Shown: positions 6,939-8,668 of the stretch, piece after piece | Layout: the number at the start of each line of letters is the position of its first letter | How positions within the stretch are numbered: the stretch's first letter is position 1 | Origin: DATKMP01 sp035541775 | Lineage (GTDB): Bacteria; Bacteroidota; Ignavibacteria; UBA10030 | Assembly (NCBI GenBank): GCA_035541775.1 | Contig: DATKMP010000139.1 | Location: forward strand, 1 to 8,668 | Direction of reading: 5' to 3' | Length of the DNA: 8,668 bases | Translations under genes and position numbers: made by a program | Notes under the pieces: generated by a model | Seen by the model: only the letters and a program-made list of their open reading frames with translations | Database searches by the model: none | What the model was told of the DNA's origin: nothing

Positions 6939-7496
6939 ATGAGCAATCTCAGCGACCGCGAACTTGTGGAATCATTTCAGAACGGCCGGGAGGCGTCATT
7001 TAATGAACTGGTGCTGCGGTACCAAGAAAAATTGTACTGGATTGCACGACGGTTTGTGAACGATCATGATGTCGCAGATGATATTATCCAAGAAGTCTTT
7101 ATCAAATCGTACAAGGCGCTTCAAGAGTTCCGAGGTGAATCAAGTGTTTATACATGGTTGTATCGGATTACCGTCAATTATGCATTAAACCACATCCGGC
7201 GAAACCGTGTCCGAGAATTTTTTAAAATTGATGAATTCTTCGATATCGAATCCGACACAGATGAACAGCCGGACAAAATTTATGAACGTCAGGAGCAGCA
7301 TGAATTGATCGAACAAGCGATTGGAGCATTGCCCGAGAAACAAAAGGCGGTCTTTATCTTGCGGTATTATGAAGAACTTCCCTATGAAGAAATTGCCAAA
7401 ATATTAAAAACATCGGTCGGCGGTTTAAAAGCAAATTATTTTCACGCCGTAAAAAATATTGGAGAACAATTACATAAAAATCATGAAACACGTTAA
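6939..7496 (+). CDS. ECF-type RNA polymerase sigma factor
   Basis: This alternative sigma factor would direct RNA polymerase to a small regulon, probably answering an envelope signal. Of 185 residues, region 2 spans about 21-92 and includes the core-binding stretch with DVADDIIQEVFIKSY (44-58) and the promoter-melting/-10 recognition segment FRGESSVYTWLYRITVNYALNHIRR (64-88). An acidic linker (about 98-120) follows. Region 4 (about 122-178) holds LPEKQKAVFILRY (131-143) and the helix-turn-helix YEEIAKILKTSVGGLKANY (149-167) for the -35. There is no region 1.1 or 3, as expected for the ECF (group 4) class. The start at 6939 gives the usual MSNLSDRELV N-terminus; no ribosome binding site is seen. 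It overlaps the next gene, its likely anti-sigma factor, by 14 nt, and is preceded by a promoter of the type it would itself recognise. Confidence 0.93.
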   Translation: MSNLSDRELVESFQNGREASFNELVLRYQEKLYWIARRFVNDHDVADDIIQEVFIKSYKALQEFRGESSVYTWLYRITVNYALNHIRRNRVREFFKIDEFFDIESDTDEQPDKIYERQEQHELIEQAIGALPEKQKAVFILRYYEELPYEEIAKILKTSVGGLKANYFHAVKNIGEQLHKNHETR

Positions 7497-8109
7497 TCAA
7501 TTGTTGCCGGATTATTTTACCGGTACACTTTCCGAACTTGAGACGCGCACTGTGAAGGAACATCTTGCGAAGTGCCCGATATGTGCGGCAGATTTTGAAG
7601 AAGTACAAAACACATTCCAACTTCTTAAGCAACGTCCTCTGCCCGAACCGGATCGTGCCTATTTCGTCAATCTGCTGCCGATGATCCGTCGGCGTCAAGA
7701 ACGCCATGGCATGGTTGGGCGTTTCTTTAGCGGAAGGACGATGCGTTTGGTGCTGCCTCTGTCTGCCGCGGCAGTGATGATGATGTTCGCTCTTCTGTTG
7801 CCTTCCCGCATCAATTCTTCGCGTGATGCATCGGGATTGCACGCGCTCTTGCGCAATATGCCGAACGACGAACTTGCCGATGTGGCTGTTGAGCAAGATA
7901 AAACTGCCTTGGTCGCAGAAAATCATGAATTTACTTCAGCAATCGTCGATGAACATCTGGCAAAAGATCGTCTTATGAAAGAAGCATTGCTTGCCGATTC
8001 TGAAACGGAACCGCTTTCCAATACGGAACTGGAAAAAACTATCGATGAATTTGACAATGATCAGGTTGACCACCTTCTTGTTCATCTCAGAGAAAGGAAA
8101 AGCTTATGA
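7483..8109 (+). CDS. Membrane-anchored zinc-finger anti-sigma factor
   Basis: Likely binds and silences the ECF sigma factor encoded just upstream, holding it at the inner membrane until a signal releases it. The N-terminal anti-sigma domain (about 1-50) has the signature HxxxCxxC at His27, Cys31 and Cys34, with His3 placed 24 residues before His27 as the probable fourth zinc ligand. A single transmembrane helix is predicted at about 87-107, followed by a roughly 100-residue, mostly helical and acidic C-terminal part that would be periplasmic. The protein is 208 residues from the ATG at 7483; a TTG at 7459 in the same frame would add 8 residues but is a poorer choice. The 14-nt overlap with the sigma gene and the ATGA overlap with the following gene indicate translational coupling and fixed stoichiometry. 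Whether release is by proteolysis or by sensor binding cannot be seen. Confidence 0.85.
   Translation: MKHVNQLLPDYFTGTLSELETRTVKEHLAKCPICAADFEEVQNTFQLLKQRPLPEPDRAYFVNLLPMIRRRQERHGMVGRFFSGRTMRLVLPLSAAAVMMMFALLLPSRINSSRDASGLHALLRNMPNDELADVAVEQDKTALVAENHEFTSAIVDEHLAKDRLMKEALLADSETEPLSNTELEKTIDEFDNDQVDHLLVHLRERKSL
8093..8098 (+). promoter_or_regulatory. Ribosome binding site of the Spy-like gene
   Basis: AAAGGA lies inside the end of the anti-sigma gene, 7 nt before the ATG at 8106. Good spacing and match make this a convincing Shine-Dalgarno and fix the start of the third gene. Confidence 0.6.
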
Positions 8110-8594
8110 ATAAATGGTATCGATGGGTCGTCGTAAGTGTTTTTGCCGTGGGCGTTGCCACACGGGCATCCGCGCAAGACCGTCCTCCGATGGAACCGCC
8201 GCCGGCCCCGCATAAAGTTGAGCAATACAAAAAAATGCGCCTGATTGAAGAAATGCATTTAGATGAAGAAACATCCATTCGGTTTTTTGTTCGTTACAAT
8301 AAACAAATGGACGAGATTCGAGAAATTCAAAAACAACGCAATGAAACGGTAAAGCGATTAAAAGAAATTGTTCAGAGAAATCCATCCTCCGAGGAAATTG
8401 AATCGGAAATAAAAAATTACGAAAAATTGGAAGGGCAAATTGCCGAAGTCAGAGTGAAGTTTCTCACTGGTTTGAAAGATATTTTTACGCCCAAGCAAAT
8501 TGCAGAATATCTTGTCTTCGAACAAAAATTCAATCAAAATTTGCGTGAAGTGCTTCGCGATATGACGCGAGAACACATCGACCATATGCAGTAA
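8106..8594 (+). CDS. Spy/CpxP-like periplasmic protein, putative sensor
   Basis: A small exported helical protein of 162 residues. Residues 1-23 form a signal peptide (basic start, hydrophobic core about 8-17, cleavage after ASA at 23). A Pro-rich linker (27-34) is followed by long charged amphipathic helices (about 38-91 and 94-124) and a last helix after FTPKQ (127-131), a form of the LTxxQ motif of the Spy/CpxP and metal-resistance (CnrX/ZraP-type) families. There is no Cys in the mature protein. Histidines at 36, 51, 157 and 160 and several Met could bind metal, but this is speculative. The start ATG overlaps the anti-sigma stop (ATGA) and has a good Shine-Dalgarno. As the third gene of the sigma/anti-sigma operon it may be the periplasmic signal sensor acting on the anti-sigma factor, or a stress chaperone that is a target of the sigma factor. 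Sequence alone does not decide between them. Confidence 0.7.
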   Translation: MNKWYRWVVVSVFAVGVATRASAQDRPPMEPPPAPHKVEQYKKMRLIEEMHLDEETSIRFFVRYNKQMDEIREIQKQRNETVKRLKEIVQRNPSSEEIESEIKNYEKLEGQIAEVRVKFLTGLKDIFTPKQIAEYLVFEQKFNQNLREVLRDMTREHIDHMQ

Positions 8595-8617
8595 CGGCGC
8601 GTGAAGAAATTTTATTG

Positions 8618-8651
8618 AAAAGCCGGCACGAATACTGCCGGCTTTTTGTTT
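8618..8651 (+). terminator. Rho-independent terminator of the sigma operon
   Basis: An 11-bp perfect stem, AAAAGCCGGCA (8618-8628) with TGCCGGCTTTT (8636-8646), closes a 7-nt loop and runs into TTTTTGTTTT (8643-8652). It starts 24 nt after the stop of the Spy-like gene. The strong GC core and T tract make it the clearest terminator in the window, and the A-rich left flank lets it work in both directions. It marks the end of the operon. Confidence 0.9.
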
Positions 8652-8668
8652 TGGAAATGATGAAACCA

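Noticed and set aside
7354..7926. Long (190-codon) open frame on the minus strand across the sigma/anti-sigma junction
   Set aside because: It is antisense to two well-supported genes with clear motifs, and its translation is rich in Arg, His, Gln and Cys with no recognisable domain. It is a by-product of codon use on the other strand.
1..8668. Mobile element, CRISPR array, toxin-antitoxin pair or other defence system
   Set aside because: No transposase, integrase, spaced repeats, nuclease or small toxin-like gene pairs were found. All nine genes belong to polysaccharide synthesis/assembly or envelope signalling.

Overview
The window reads almost entirely on the plus strand and is tightly packed: nine protein-coding genes fill about 8.5 kb, with no RNA genes, insertion sequences, CRISPR arrays or broken genes seen. 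The organism looks like a member of the FCB group (Bacteroidota / Chlorobiota / Ignavibacteria-like lineages). This is an inference from the Wzi-type outer-membrane protein with a signal peptide, the style of the ECF sigma factor, frequent lack of strong Shine-Dalgarno sequences and the codon and base composition. The two outer membrane/periplasmic proteins show that it is a diderm (Gram-negative envelope). I cannot name a genus.

Region 1 (about 113-6880) is a surface-polysaccharide block. Four nucleotide-sugar enzymes come first: UDP-glucose 6-dehydrogenase (113-1414), GDP-mannose 4,6-dehydratase (1489-2526), GDP-L-fucose synthase (2530-3462) and a UDP-glucuronate decarboxylase / UDP-xylose synthase (3459-4412). 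They form two complete two-step branches: UDP-Glc to UDP-GlcA to UDP-Xyl, and GDP-Man to 4-keto-6-deoxy intermediate to GDP-L-Fuc. A family 2 glycosyltransferase (4450-5181) and a Wzi-family capsule-assembly-like outer membrane barrel (5213-6880) follow, so the sugars are probably destined for a capsule or exopolysaccharide containing fucose and xylose and/or glucuronic acid. Polymerase, flippase and the remaining glycosyltransferases are not in the window.

Region 2 (6895-8651) is a self-contained envelope-signalling operon: an ECF sigma factor (6939-7496), a membrane-anchored zinc-finger anti-sigma factor (7483-8109, overlapping the sigma gene by 14 nt) and a Spy/CpxP-like periplasmic protein (8106-8594, ATGA overlap). 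It is closed by a strong intrinsic terminator (8618-8651). Immediately upstream of the sigma gene is an AAACTT-N16-GTCTAA element that closely resembles the promoters used by RpoE-type ECF sigma factors, which suggests autoregulation. The three-gene logic (sigma, membrane anti-sigma, periplasmic sensor) recalls CnrH-CnrY-CnrX, although the sensor stimulus here cannot be read from sequence.

The most interesting points are this sigma/anti-sigma/periplasmic-sensor trio with its own promoter, its position directly behind a capsule-type outer membrane protein, and the pairing of UDP-xylose and GDP-fucose synthesis in one gene string.
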